NCBI RefSeq assembly: GCF_029867415.1 | Contig: NC_081182.1 | Location: forward strand, 41,713,462 to 41,777,461 | From: Vicia villosa | Taxonomy: Eukaryota > Streptophyta > Magnoliopsida > Fabales > Fabaceae | Direction of reading: 5' to 3' | Length of the DNA: 64,000 nucleotides | Shown: positions 37,196-49,171 of the stretch, piece by piece | How the letters are laid out: every line of letters starts with the position of its first letter | How positions within the stretch are numbered: the stretch's first letter is position 1 | Program-made: the position numbers and the translations under genes | Notes under the pieces: model-generated | Databases searched by the model: none | Told to the model about the DNA's origin: nothing | Seen by the model: the letters and a program-made list of their open reading frames with translations, nothing else

Positions 37196-38565
37196 TTAAA
37201 TAATAGATTCGCAAATATAACCGGTGAAATTCAAAATTTGCGAATCACTCAAACCAGACATTCTTGCTGCTTTTCAGCTTTTTGATTTTTGACAATCTCG
37301 AAATATGTTTTCTTTCTCTTCATCAACAAAGGTTTTAAAACATCCTTCAACAATTTTCTTAAAAATAAATTATACTTTTTATCAAAAAATGAGGTTAATA
37401 TCGTCAATATAATAAATTATATTCTAGCATCCCTTCCCTCCTATTCAAAAAACTCTAACTCATGGAACCCAAAATCACTCTACGAGAAATTTTGATCTTC
37501 TCCTCTTCTCTCTCATTCCCGGCTAAAATATCAAACCAACACTCTTCATTTTAAATATTCTCTCCTCTCCAAAAACCATCTACCAAACATTAGTAGAGGT
37601 GCAAATAGCTAACACTTTTTTAATTATGCTTATAAAAAATATCTAATTAAGTTGACTTTCCATCCATCTAACATGTCAAACTGAATTGTTTTAATGTAAG
37701 GAAGGTATCCACATTCTTTTTATAGATATGATATAATATCGGGCTTTTATGTCCAATTTTTTTCTCTAGTGATATAAAATGAAAAGTACATTGCATACAA
37801 ATGAAAAATTTCCTTTAAAAAATTCATAAGTATAAAGTACATGCAAATGCATTCATGTTTTTATTTATAGAAATTAACAAATAACAATTTCAATCCACTA
37901 ATAAAAAAATTCATTAAAACAACAAATTTCAATTTCGGTTGTTGTTTAGAGAAAGAAATAGCTAATCATAATTATAATTTCAATTCACTTAAAAAATAAT
38001 TGATTGAAACAACAAATTTCATTGATTATTATGATCTCAAACATTAAATATGTTTTGAAACTTTTGTTCAGGAGATATATGAAAAATTCAATTGTATATT
38101 TTTTATTTTCCATTAGAATGAACCAGATGCAAGGTAACTTTAGGCAAATTTACGTTTTTACAAGCGGAGAATGTATATTACATGAATGAATGGAAGGTAA
38201 GTCAGAGTTTGTCTACCAAGTTACAAAATGTGCACCGTGTGAATAGTTGGATTTGTATTAGGATGTATAGAATATGAGGCATGTGAATTATTTTGAGATG
38301 GATTGAAATGATAATTGCTCTCACTATGTCAAGAAGTGGAACATATATGTTTTTACTGATTTTTTATTTGGTTTTATCTAAAAATCGGCTATTAGATTGA
38401 GAGAATACAAATAAAATAGGAGTTGAGCTCGGGCGCGTGCTCATATTTGTTGAGCTATAAAACCGCGCATGGATAGAACAGCCGATGCGAATTGGAATTT
38501 TATTAACCATTTTCAATTAATTTCTTTTTTAAGGAATATTGTTTGTCTAAAAACTATAATATATA
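37196..38565. other. AT-rich intergenic DNA
   Basis: No gene recognised. An 11-bp perfect inverted repeat GATTCGCAAAT/ATTTGCGAATC is at 37206-37216 and 37236-37246. AACAACAAATTTCAATTTC-type blocks recur near 37917 and 38009. Confidence 0.4.
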
Positions 38566-38706
38566 CTCCCTCCGACCTTATTTATAAGCAAAATGTCTTT
38601 TTTAAGTTCATTGAGTAATGAATGTATATGGTCTATATAATAAACCAGATACATTTATTACTCAATGAACCTAAAAAAAAATATTTGCTTATAAATAAGG
38701 CCGGAG
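38566..38706. mobile_element. Stowaway-type MITE
   Basis: 141-bp foldback with CTCCCTCCGACCTTATTTAT at the left and ATAAATAAGGCCGGAG at the right, flanked by TA on both sides (38564-38565, 38707-38708). The arms pair almost along the full length through TTCATTGAGTAATGAATGTA and its complement, as in Stowaway (Tc1/mariner) MITEs. Confidence 0.88.
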
Positions 38707-39998
38707 TAGATATATACACTAAATCTGATAAAAAATCTCAACACTATAATGATTGTTCATGGACCAAAAAAATCTTGGGCCAAATTGCTGCTGAACCCCC
38801 GGTCAGGCCCACGCACTTCTCCGTGTTAGATCTGAACAAATAATAATGCATCTAGGCCACAATCATTTGGGTTTGCGCCCAGTTTACTAGCATACACCCT
38901 TTATTCTATGTTTTTTTAACTTTCTAGTATTAGTTTTTTAAATATTTTTTTAGGTAATAAAAATGAACAAAAATCATGTAAAATTTTGTTAGATTTTTGG
39001 ATGATTGTTAATATAAAACCTAATAAAAATACCTTAGATTTTTAGGTCATTTTACTCGTATTTTGTAAATCATTTCCATGACATTTTTCTATTTTTCTAT
39101 GCTTTTTTTATGTGAATTTTGTTTGATTTTGATATTTATAATTACTTTGAATTAGACCTATAATTTTGACTTCACTTTTGCATGTTTCCTTTGGTCTATT
39201 AGTCCATCAATACATGTTAACTAGGCTAGAATCTTTTTTCTTTAAAAATCCTATAACCACTTGGGTAGAAATCATTAACATAACAATTTTAGGCTAGAAT
39301 TCCCTTTCTTTTTCTTTTACAACTTTCAAAAATCTAATAAATACTCAAATTTCATTCCCATAAAAAACACTAATGCACTTAAAACACCTAATAAAGGTTG
39401 AAATTTCATAAAAAAGAAAATGAAATTCAAGTTTCGTTTGTTTAAGGAAGTTACTTAAAATTATTCTGCCAACCTTAAAAAACACAAGAGAAGTTCAAGT
39501 CTCGCTTGCTTAAGGGAGTCACTTGAGATTATCTTCCCAACCAAACAATTCTCTCTTTTCTCTCTCGCCTTCAGAGCTTTCTTTCTTAATCAGACATGTT
39601 ACTTCCTTTCGACCGTAGACAGGTAACGCATAAGACTTCACTCAGCGAGCAGCTATCCTAGTACTAGAATGCGAATGTAACTCCGTCCACTAAAAAACAC
39701 AAACAAACAAAAACATTTGAGCCGAACTACGGCGCTCTGATTCCTCGGAATACGTAGGCACTAGGCTGCGAGACCTAAGCGAGCACAACTATTTAAAAAC
39801 TATATTTTCCCGTATTTTTTTACAATTCTTTCTTTTTCCTATATTTTGCATGCATTCTAGTTCAAGTTAGTCATAGATTCCTTTACACACCCATAGACTA
39901 GACAACAAGCGCGGATCTCATCGAATACGATGGATGGCTACTCTACTTTCTTGTGCCACTTTCGCGTTGGTACTTAGATGAAAATCCCAGAAGCGACA
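38707..39998 (+). repeat. Ogre-type LTR, 3' fragment
   Basis: From about 39420 the segment has the conserved block GAGCCGAACTACGG, CGCTCTGATTCC, TACGTAGGCACTAGG and CGAGCACAAC found also in the solo LTR near 27400-27470. It ends AGAAGCGACA at 39998, like GTGCGACA at 27744. The 5' border is not determinable; 38707-39000 may be host DNA. No internal region follows. Confidence 0.6.
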
Positions 39999-41122
39999 GC
40001 TATATATTAGATTATTTAAAGATATTTATAAAATATATTTAACTCTAATTTAAAAAAAAAAACTTAAATGAGCTAAAACTATTGGGAGTAAAAACTTATG
40101 AAATTATCGATTAAATATGTTCATAAACCCGTTAAAATTCTAATATTTTTTCGTGTGAAAAGAAAAAATTAAAAATGAAAGATTAAATCTTATTTTTAAG
40201 AATTAAATATACTTATAAATAATTTGATAAAATCATAAACTAACATGTTATGTAAATATGAGGTTTCTATCTCGTAATTTTATAACATTTGAATCTATAA
40301 AACATAAATTTATAAAATTTGATTTTCATATTAAAGACCAACCTAAAACATAAATTTATAAAATTTGATTTACATATTAAAGACCAGAAAAAAAATTATT
40401 TTGACAAAGAATGAGAAATGAAACCATTGTAAAAATGAGTGTTTAGATCACATATCACCTACCATGCTCCACATGACTGGCATTATTGAATCGAAGTTCT
40501 TTGTAAATATCCTAACTTTCCTCTAACAAAAATCAACTCCAATATATGAAATTTACTTTAAATTTACCTCGTATTTTAATTGAAGAGGACATTTTTAATG
40601 TATACTTTTATTAAGGAAAATTTAGTGTTTATACTTAAATCATAAATTTCATATAAATTATTTTTTAAAGAGAAATTATTTTGATAAAAAAATAAAAATA
40701 GAGTAAGTTTACATTAATCACACATCCTAGTGTACGAAGAGCGCCTACATCAACTATTACTCTGCTCACATAGAGTCGACAGCTTCTTGAACACAGGTCT
40801 GTTGCAGCTCTTTTTTTATGGTGGCTATTAATTTGGCGAGGTTCTACTGGTTGGTGGGATCATATATAGTATTTCCTAGTCGGTTCTGTTTCTGTTGTTT
40901 TGTCATGTAACATGTTGTTTTGTCATGTAAGGTAACTGGGTTTTTCCTAGTATTGGGGTGGTTAGACAACAAGGTTTGAATGCAGCATGTGCTATTTGTT
41001 TAGTGACAATGGTTTGTATGAGTAACCCTGTTACTGCCTGTGTTTTGTATTTGTTAATATAATAATTAAATAGACATCAATATAATAATTAAATATTGAA
41101 TCAATTTGCCATGTTATAGTAG
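39999..41122. other. AT-rich intergenic DNA
   Basis: Contains a short direct repeat (AACATAAATTTATAAAATTTGATTT-type block near 40308 and 40348). No gene recognised. Confidence 0.4.
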
Positions 41123-41142
41123 AGTTGCATTGCAATGCAACT
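41123..41142. repeat. 20-bp perfect palindrome
   Basis: AGTTGCATTGCAATGCAACT is its own reverse complement. The central 16 bases also occur in the MITE at 21848-21863. Confidence 0.9.
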
Positions 41143-41145
41143 AGT

Positions 41146-41348
41146 TAGAGACCTGTGCTGTCTCCCGGGTGCATTATTTGTGGTGTAGTATTTTATGAAT
41201 AATACGACAAATCTGAAGTAAAGAAGTTTGACCAGATCGCATATATATAAAATGGAAATTAACATCTGAAATAATTTTTTACTAATAAAATATTAGTAGT
41301 ATGAAAATTAAGTTCTAAATTAAAAATAATGATCCACAAAAAAATTTA
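41146..41348. repeat. Dispersed repeat, copy 1
   Basis: Shares GTGCATTATTTGTGGTGTA-like sequence, AAGTTTGACCA.AT and AAATTAAGTTCTAAATTAAA...ATGATCCACAAAAAA with 54476-54668. Family not recognised. Confidence 0.65.
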
Positions 41349-41413
41349 AGGTAGGTCAAGAACACAACAGCAAAATAGGACCAAGTATTAAATTAAATAA
41401 TTCACGGTCAAAC

Positions 41414-41724
41414 CAGAGACGGACCTAGGTATTGAAGATTGTGGGCATGGGCCCCACTATTTGTGAAACATTGCTGGTAATATTATCTACCTGTGTTAAT
41501 TAACTACTATTTAGTAGTTTGCATTTCAATGTCTAATTCTTTGCTTTCATATTTATGGTAGTGCAATTGGAATTAAAAAAGAATTAATACCATATAAATT
41601 GAAATATATTATAAGCTTTAAAAATTATTATGATATCTTTTTATAAATAATATATTATGTTTTTAATATGATAAATTTATATGTAAAATTTGCCTACTGA
41701 ATAAAATATCTGGGTCCGTCCCTG
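41414..41724. mobile_element. hAT-type MITE
   Basis: 311 bp with ends CAGAGACGGACC and GGTCCGTCCCTG (11 of 12 pairing) and a perfect 8-bp duplication GGTCAAAC at 41406-41413 and 41725-41732. The interior is AT-rich and non-coding. Confidence 0.87.
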
Positions 41725-41732
41725 GGTCAAAC

Positions 41733-43500
41733 AACAATTAAAAGAAAGAGATGAGTCACTATAGATTAAAGAGTAAATAAAATTGAGAAAAATCATCAAA
41801 GATATAGTTACATGTGAACATTCTAGAAAGACATGAGATAATGATTAATTAAAATTAAAATAATATTTAAAAATAAAAGTTGTCTCTTAAATTAAGATAA
41901 TAATTAATTAAATTAAAATAAATATTGTGTTAACAGTGACTCGTGAAATAAATAAATTATTAATTTTATTAAAATTTATTTCAGAGACATGAAATAAATA
42001 AATTATTAATTATATAAAATGAAAAGAAAAGAAAAAAGACCCAATGAGATGGAAAAAGAAAAAAAAGAAAATTTTGAAATTTAAAAATAAATATTTTAAT
42101 TTTGAAATAAAAATCATTGTTGGTTAAAATAAAATAGTTCACTTAATACCATCCCACCCAAAATTAGTTCTCCAAAATCTACAACCATTATCAAAGTTGA
42201 ACGTAAATATAATATGTTATTATGTTACGAAGCACGTGTAACTCCTATCATAGCTTCCACACCATATCCAGATTCAGTTACAAACTCTACACTTACGCCT
42301 CTTGCATGAAATGTTGAACTACTGCAGTAAAAACCAAGTACAAAAGCTACTATGATGAGTGCATGGTTTTTCATATCAAATTAACTATTAACAAATGTCA
42401 TGACCCGATCTTAAAAGGGATTAAAATGCAAACCTGCAAACAACTAATAGAAATTCTATTATAGAACAACCACATTTTCAATTATTAAACCAAATAAAAT
42501 TTAAAAATAAAGTGGAAAGGAGATATAATATAACAATCAATTACCATCATTGTTCTTATGCAAAGACATGCCTATAATAAGGTTCCTTTTCACTTTCTAT
42601 AAACTAAACAACAACAAAAACAAAACAGAAATCATTTTGACAAATTGTAGAAAGTAGTGTCTCATAATAATCAATGAATTAAATCAGTTAAATATAACCA
42701 CTTAGTGACATGATCACATATTTTTCATTTTCCTCCAGCTATAAATAAAATGTTTACATCTTCTAATTTTAGAGTAAATTATATTTATTACCACTGAAAG
42801 TTAATGAATCAAACATAGCTTGCCTAAGCTTATCCATATGCACATAAGCCAACAAACTCCAATTAAGATTATATTTTATCAAACAACTAAGATGCATTTA
42901 GCTCTGTCAAACCATCTACCCACAAAACAACAGAGATTAATAACTAAAGTAGATTAATATATAAAATGGTTGATGATATTTGGTTTGCACATATGTTGAG
43001 CATCAAATACATTTTGTGATGTTTGTATCACATTTACTTTGCACTTGAATTAATATGAATTTCTGAGTTTAGCGCAAGGAAGATATGGCACCAGCATTAT
43101 TGAGATGACATTTGCTAGAAGTTGAGTCCAGAGTTGCTGGCTCAAAAACTACAATATACAATTTGAAATCAACCAAACTTCTACGGTCTTATCATATCAT
43201 AAATTGGATGGCATATTGCTCTCCGCCACTGCTATGGAGGTATCAGAAACACAAGAACCTATATTCACAAAAGTAGATTAATATATGGCATATTAGAAAG
43301 AGACCAGTGCACAGTTAATCAAATGAAGACCAGTAAACTGCAGAAATTGAATGATTGACAAAACAAAAGGAATTGAAAAATAAATATAACCTGCTCCCAA
43401 TAGGCACATTTTCGCAAATCATGGCTGAAAAAAATAAGTTCACATAAAAAAAATTAGTAAAGAAATTGAATAAGAGGAAATATTGAGAAACAATTAGCAA
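41733..43500. other. AT-rich intergenic DNA
   Basis: Contains GTGAAATAAATAAATTATTAATT blocks (41944, 41990) related to the tandem units at 54.8-55.8 kb. No gene recognised. Confidence 0.4.
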
Positions 43501-43506
43501 AACTCA

Positions 43507-45085
43507 CATCAAGAGCAATAGCTCCATCAGCTGGAGTGTTCTCAGCCGATTGACGAAACAACTTAGTTTTCTCATCTATTTTGGCTGCACTATAAGTTGT
43601 ACATTACATTAAAAACAAAAATTAAAGCGAAAAAGAAAATCAACTGAACAAAAAGGTGCATAAATTTTATTGTCAAAAGTTTAAATATTTAAAGAACCAA
43701 TCAACTGAAATAGAGGGAGTATATATAATAGTACTATTAGGTATATGCTAAAAGGTGCATAAATAATTGTCTATTAGGCATTGCATAATCATCCGAAAAT
43801 AGTAACCCGGTATCATTCTCCATCTTGTCTCTGGAGGACATGCATGATTCTCTTCCATCAGGCTGAAACTACTTGCTTTCTTTTTTGAATTCAGACTCCA
43901 TAGCCTCTAGATTTGCATTGATCTTGAGGGATGATGAAATGGGACTCAGGCTCCAAAACTTCAGTCTGATATAACATCTGGTTTGATATCAGAATTTGCT
44001 ATTGGCTCTAAAGTGGGTTGATTTTGCGGTGTTAGAATTCTGTTCCCATGGTCACAAATGGTTGCTAGTTCATGGAAATTCTCCATAGCATTTCAAGACA
44101 TTTGGATAGAAGTCGGTTAAAAACACTTGTGAACTTCCTCATGTGAGCAGAAATCGAGAAAGATGAGTTATTGTTAAATACTTTTGATGTCTGCAATACA
44201 GTACACATTCTTAACTGATGTAAATTTATCAGTTGAAACATTTTTACACATCTGTTTCATAACTTGTCGTAAATCATGTGCAGACATCCCAATAATGAAA
44301 CAATCCTCGTTCCAAAAGACGAAACAACCGACATCGTTGTCATATTCAATCTCCCTATCAATTTTATACCTAATAGATGATTTATGAATTGAATGTTACA
44401 TAAATGGAATTGCAATGGAAGAAAAAAATAGTTGTGAGAGTATAATAGGAATTATTACTTGGTGATTAGGGGCAGCATTGTTGCATACAAATGACGTCCC
44501 AGAAGACTTGTTAGTCTTGTTACACATTCTGAACAAAGTTCCTAGTACCAACCAAATATATTTGTCATGAACCTCTTAGTTGTTTCTATTGTGTTGTAGA
44601 ATGTTTGTTTCCTGTTGAAGAAATGAAGTGTTAATATGATAAATATAGAAGTTACATATACTGGTACATAAAAAGCAATGAAGTGTTAGTAGGATAAACA
44701 TAGAAGTTAGATATCCTGGTACATAAAAGTAATGTAGTGTTAGTGTGATAAAAAAAAGCATGTATAGTTAAAAACAACACTGACAACAAATAACATTAAA
44801 AAGAATAGAGGAAGCAAAGAAACCCCAAATAGCCTGATGGATTATGAACAAAATGAATGCAGTGTTGTAACCTTTGGGGTTATAAGGACCGACTCTTCCG
44901 ACTAAGTGAAAAAGTATTATTGAAAAATTTAAGTGATAGTAACATAATTGAGAAAAACAAACCTTCTCCTCGATAGTTTGATGAGTTAGCATAGTCTTCA
45001 GTACTTCATACAACATAGTGGCAATCTGAACATTCCTAACCATCACCGCCCTTCGAGAAACAACAGAAGAAGAATAATTAGACAT
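43507..45085 (-). pseudogene. Exon-like remnants including a replication protein A-like OB-fold segment
   Basis: Minus strand, from right to left. 45085-44963 reads MSNYSSSVVSRRAVMVRNVQ and TMLYEVLKTMLTHQTIEEK, ending at a GT donor-like site (not identified). 44560-44170 reads YIWLVLGTLFRMCNKTNKSS, then YKIDREIEYDNDVGCFVFWN, EDCFIIGMSAHDLRQVMKQM and VKNVYCIADI. The FVFWN-D-C...G.SAHDLR pattern resembles the C-terminal OB domain of plant RPA1-like proteins. 43595-43507 reads AKIDEKTKLFRQSAENTPAD and GAIALD before a GT (not identified). Stops separate the parts, so this is read as decayed. RPA-like genes are also carried by some plant Helitrons. The three parts may not belong to one gene. Confidence 0.4.
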
Positions 45086-45106
45086 GGTAAAATCACATGA
45101 TTCACA

Positions 45107-45264
45107 ATGCAGAGGAGCTGGATTAGAACCCGCAACAGAATATGTTTAAATAAAAACACCAGCAACAGAAGTGTATATTGTTTTTTTAAAAATTTATTAT
45201 ATATTAACAGGGAATATAATACTTTGTCGATCCCAACGCAGAGGAGCTGGATTAGAACCCGCAG
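45107..45264. repeat. 25-bp direct repeats
   Basis: GCAGAGGAGCTGGATTAGAA with ACCCGCA follows at 45110 and again near 45239, about 129 bp apart. The meaning is unknown. Confidence 0.85.
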
Positions 45265-45747
45265 TTGCAGATGTCCCAGAAGTTCTATTAGTATTAGATG
45301 ATCTTGCAGAAAAATCCAACGAATATAGTAAGACTCAACACAACATGAACCAAAGATCAAATGAATATGATAACCAAGATGTCACTGATAGCATTTCCCA
45401 GTAAAGTTCACGGAGAATGAGAAGCTCTGTTTTCATCATCAGATGATGACTTATCCTCACATTCACAATCTTATAATAAGTAATAAAAAAATAATCAATG
45501 AGAAGTCTTTTATCCTCGTCTTGGAAGCAATTGTGAGACAAGCGATAACAATCTCTTTCCACTTTTATAGTATCGATGTACCCTTCGACATCCTATTAAT
45601 CAAAAACCAAAGAGAAGCACACAAATGCCATTGAGCAATATTTATTTTGTTAATTACTTAGGTAGCCTTTTGTTAGTGTAAAAAATATTTGAAGGAAGGG
45701 TATATTAGTAAGATTGGGCAACATTATAGTATTGGGTAGATAGTTGA

Positions 45748-45912
45748 TTAGTAAAAAATTGTGGTACCCAATCAAATTAATTTATGAGGTAAAGTTGTGG
45801 GACTCATTTGAATTACACCAATAAAATAAATATTAAATAAATTATTTTGAGATGATATGGCTGGTAGGACCCATAAAAAAATCAAAAATGAGTTGCACCA
45901 TTGGAGATGGTC
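45748..45912. mobile_element. Truncated Tourist-like MITE
   Basis: Inverted relative to 21673-21928. The end CACCATTGGAGATGGTC at 45896-45912 and the block TTGTGGTACCCAATCAAATT match that element's sequence; the palindrome-containing end is missing. Confidence 0.75.
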
Positions 45913-46738
45913 TTTTTATTAAATGTATTAGTGACATGACATGCCTTGTGCCTCTTTTCTATATAATATAATGGGTGGTTTGTCTTTTAAAAAAAATTCT
46001 AGTATTTGTATATTTATTTTTAAAATTTTATGTTGGACGTAAATTAAAAAAAAAAAACTTGTACTTATCTTTAAAATTTAATGTTGGACAAAAATAAATA
46101 TAATCTTGGACTATAACTTGACATTAGACTTTGTGTTTAATAAAAACAGTCAATATACATAATTTTTAGACATTACAATAAAACTCATACTCGCGGATAC
46201 TCACCTGAACCTACTCTGAAGTTGACGGGAAAAATCCACTTTGACTGAATTTGGATTCGGATTTGGATTTTTCCCGATTATAAAATATGAGAAAGGATCG
46301 GGTAACAGAGACACTAGTACTCACTCGAACCCGCCTCATTTATTTCATTATATACATTATTATTTATATTTCATAATTTATATTATTAAATATGTGGCTG
46401 ATGTTTTAATAATTTGATTTGTATTTATTATTTAAAATATTTGAAATATATGTACTGGATTTTTTTTAGATTGTTTTATTTTATTATTTATAATGTAATT
46501 TGATTTTTGAAAAAGTAAATATTTTTATGGGTTTAATATACTTCACCCCCTGCCAATATAGCGAGTTTCGGTTTGGCCCCCTTGAATGTTTTTTTTAGCA
46601 AACGCCCCTTATAAAACCCAAAACCTGAATTTACCAAACCCTTTTACCATATTTGCTGACTGGGCTTTGACTTTGGATGATGTGGCAAATAGATTGTATA
46701 AATAATTAATTGAATTTAAAAGCATTAATGATAACACA

Positions 46739-47095
46739 TTAAAAAACCTGAAAATATTCATCTACCATCTTCCTCCAAAATACAACACAGTTTGGCTTAC
46801 AAACCAACAATGCAAAACTCATTTATTTGCTTCTGAAGTTGCTATCCATAAAGCTTTATCAACAAGCGATTCTCAAACTTTTGACCCTTACGATGCTGAC
46901 TTTTTCTTCATACCCGTTTACGTTTCCTGCAACTTCAGCACCATTAATGGCTTCCCTGCTATCGGCCACACGCGTTCGTTAATTTCTTCAGCAATTCATC
47001 TCATCTCCTCTGATTATCCTTTCTGGAACCGAAGCAGGGGCTCCGACCATGTTTTTGTAGCTTCCCATGGTTTCGGTTCTTGTTTCCATACCCTG
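46739..47095 (+). pseudogene. Captured exon of FRA8/F8H-like exostosin glycosyltransferase
   Basis: A clean 119-codon frame without stops reads LKIFIYHLPPKYN, WLTNQQCKTHLFASEVAIHK, FDPYDADFFFIPVYVSCNFS, TINGFPAIGHTRSLISSAIH and YPFWNRSRGSDHVFVASHGF, ending GSCFHTL. This matches the exostosin domain of the FRA8/F8H/PARVUS-region class of Golgi glucuronoxylan glycosyltransferases, with the N-terminal membrane anchor and C-terminal half absent. It lacks a start codon (an in-frame stop lies just upstream) and ends at a GT donor at 47096. Confidence 0.85.
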
Positions 47096-47245
47096 GTAAA
47101 GAAATAAACAACTCAATTACCAAAGTACAGGACCTGAGATTTATCAAAGTTTTGGGTCATTTTGTTTTTTTAGAGTCGTTGCTCTTTATTTATCACTAAT
47201 GTATGCCATTTGTTTCATCATGTTTCCTATGATTTAATTGAGCAG

Positions 47246-48092
47246 GCGTTAGAATCTAGGCAGCTACGTAAAGGTGGTATAGTCACTGAAGGGAGTGTCG
47301 GAAGCACTGCCATTAGTTTTGCTACCGTTGCTCCTGCTTATGGATGCAAATGCCATGTGGTTATTCCAGATGATGCTGCCATTGAGAAGGTATATATGTT
47401 CAATAATTATTATCAAATAACTCTATTATGCTTTGCTTACAGTCTAGCTATAGCCTGTAGTTTTTGTATATGATGATTATCTTTCGCAAGGAGCCAAGGA
47501 ATATTTTCTACAAAGCTGAACTTAAAATTCATTTGGATTTAAGACAAGCCAAAAGCTCCCCAGAGTATTGGTCTTCCTCGCCTACTGCCTCCTTGTTATT
47601 TTTTTCTTTTGTTTTGGTTGTAATTTATTGGTGGAACAAAATGATTGAACAAATCAACAGAAGGGTTAACACAACAACTATGTCTTATTTGGCAGCTTTA
47701 AAAATGTTTTCTGTTGTGGCTGTGAATTGTCTGTGTCGATATTGTGCTTTCCCTTGCTTTTCATATTTCCTTCTTAGTTTTTCCACATTATTTCTTTGTT
47801 TACTGAGGTGTTTCGTTTATTCTATTGGAACCATCCTTCAGTCTCAAATAATTGAAGCTCTTGGGGCAAATGTTGAAAGAGTACGACCAGTGTCAATCAC
47901 TCACAAAGACCATTTTGTTAATATTGCAAGAAGACGGGCATCTGAAGCAAATGAGATTGCATTTAAGCATAGAAAATCACAATCAAATGGAACAGACTCG
48001 CAACAAACAAATGGTTATAAATCTGACGGACACAACCACAACTCACCCTTTCCTAGATGCTTTTGTTTTACATGTTTTTGTTTTCAAATGTG
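47246..48092 (+). pseudogene. Captured exons of PLP-dependent cysteine-synthase-like enzyme
   Basis: Exon 47246-47389 (48 codons, after AG) reads ALESRQLRKGGIVTEGSVGS and TAISFATVAPAYGCKCHVVI, PDDAAIEK. After a GT-AG intron, exon 47842-48092 reads SQIIEALGANVERVRPVSIT, HKDHFVNIARRRASEANEIA and NGYKSDGHNHNSPF, then runs into foreign sequence to TGA 48090-48092. The GSVGSTA segment is the phosphate/substrate-binding loop region of the tryptophan-synthase-beta/cysteine-synthase fold. The PLP lysine exon and the C-terminal domain are absent, so no enzyme activity is expected. The intron frame 47464-47841 is open but is not coding. Confidence 0.85.
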
Positions 48093-48933
48093 AAGTGAGG
48101 ATCATGCATAAAATATTCATGCCAACTTTTTTAGAATTGTTCAAACACAATCTGTTACTGCAAATATCTTGTTTCTTTCATATTTTATCATAATTGTATG
48201 TTCTTTGTAGGTGGATTAATCTCTTTTGTTTCAAAATACAAGTTGTACAGTTTGCAAATAGTTTGCAAATATCTCGTCTCCTTTACATTTTTCGAAATTT
48301 ATACATGATAGCAACCTTGCTCATGGGATCACAGTATAAAAAGCATGCTAAAAGAAGAACTAATATTTTAATTAATATTTTAATTGAATATAAGGGATAA
48401 AAGGGTAAAAACCATGGTCATATACATTCATTAAGTCTTATTTTGCCACATCATCAAAGCCCAGTCAGCAAAGAGGGTAAAAGGGTGTGGTATATCCAGA
48501 TTTTGGATTTTATAAGGGGCGTTTGCTAAAAAAAAACATTTAAGGGGGCCAAACCAAAACTCGCTATATTGGCAGGGGGTGAAGTATATTAAACCCTATT
48601 TTTATTAAAAAAAATTGATTTTACTAAATGGATGGTGGTGGCGTGGATACCCGAACCCGTTTGGGATGAGTTTGAGTTTTAATTCTCCATCCCCATTTGA
48701 GTTTGAGGCGGGAAACGGGGATTGATTGAGGATTCAGGTTTGGGTTGGGAGGAGGTAAAAACCAACCCCGACCCGCCCCGTTGCCATGTCTATTAATTCT
48801 TCACATCTTCCTTTGACACTTAATGTAATGGTTGAAACACATTGGAGAAAAATATTAAATCGAACATGTCCTAACCGATTTATATCGAACAAATAAATGA
48901 TGTATAATGTATTAGGTAAAAAATTATAATGAA

Positions 48934-49154
48934 TGTTAGTGCACAAGGTTTAAGAAAGCAAGAGGAAAAATATTACTACTCTGCAATGACGACCACAAAA
49001 GTGTAAGAAAAATTGATTAGGTTTTAAATGACAACTACTACTAGTCTATTTATACACTGAAAAACTAGGGTCACATAGGCAACATACTAAAATATTAAAT
49101 TACCCTTCAATATCATCCTTTAATTTAGGATTTCCTATACAAAAACTAACAACA
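48934..49154 (-). repeat. 3' LTR of Copia element 3
   Basis: 221 bp, plus strand TGTTAGTGCACAAGG to ACTAACAACA, followed by polypurine-like minus-strand AAGGGATGAAATTGG at about 49155-49171. Confidence 0.8.
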
Positions 49155-49171
49155 CCAATTTCATCCCTTAA

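Larger units (their letters stand above)
46529..48596. mobile_element. Pack-MULE with captured gene fragments
   Basis: 2068 bp bounded by long inverted repeats of about 150 bp. The left arm starts GGGTTTAATATACTTCACCC and contains CTGCCAATATAGCGAG and TTGCTGACTGGGCTTTGA; the right arm reads the same on the minus strand with few differences. A perfect 9-bp duplication TATTTTTAT lies at 46520-46528 and 48597-48605. There is no transposase; the interior holds pieces of two unrelated host genes. These are the defining traits of a Mutator-like Pack element. Confidence 0.93.
46167..48792. mobile_element. hAT-type MITE interrupted by Pack-MULE
   Basis: Ends TAGACATTACAA at 46167 and complement TAGACATGGCAA at 48792 form the inverted termini. 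The flanks ATAATTTT (46159-46166) and TTAATTCT (48793-48800) match at 6 of 8, suiting an old hAT duplication. Subterminal CCGAACC/GGGTTCGG-type sequence is present on both sides. Without the inserted Pack-MULE and one duplication copy it would be about 550 bp. Confidence 0.55.

Noticed and set aside
47464..48093. 209-codon plus-strand ORF
   Set aside because: Its first two thirds are the retained intron of the captured PLP-enzyme fragment (no domain, hydrophobic low-complexity); only the part from 47842 is exon-derived.
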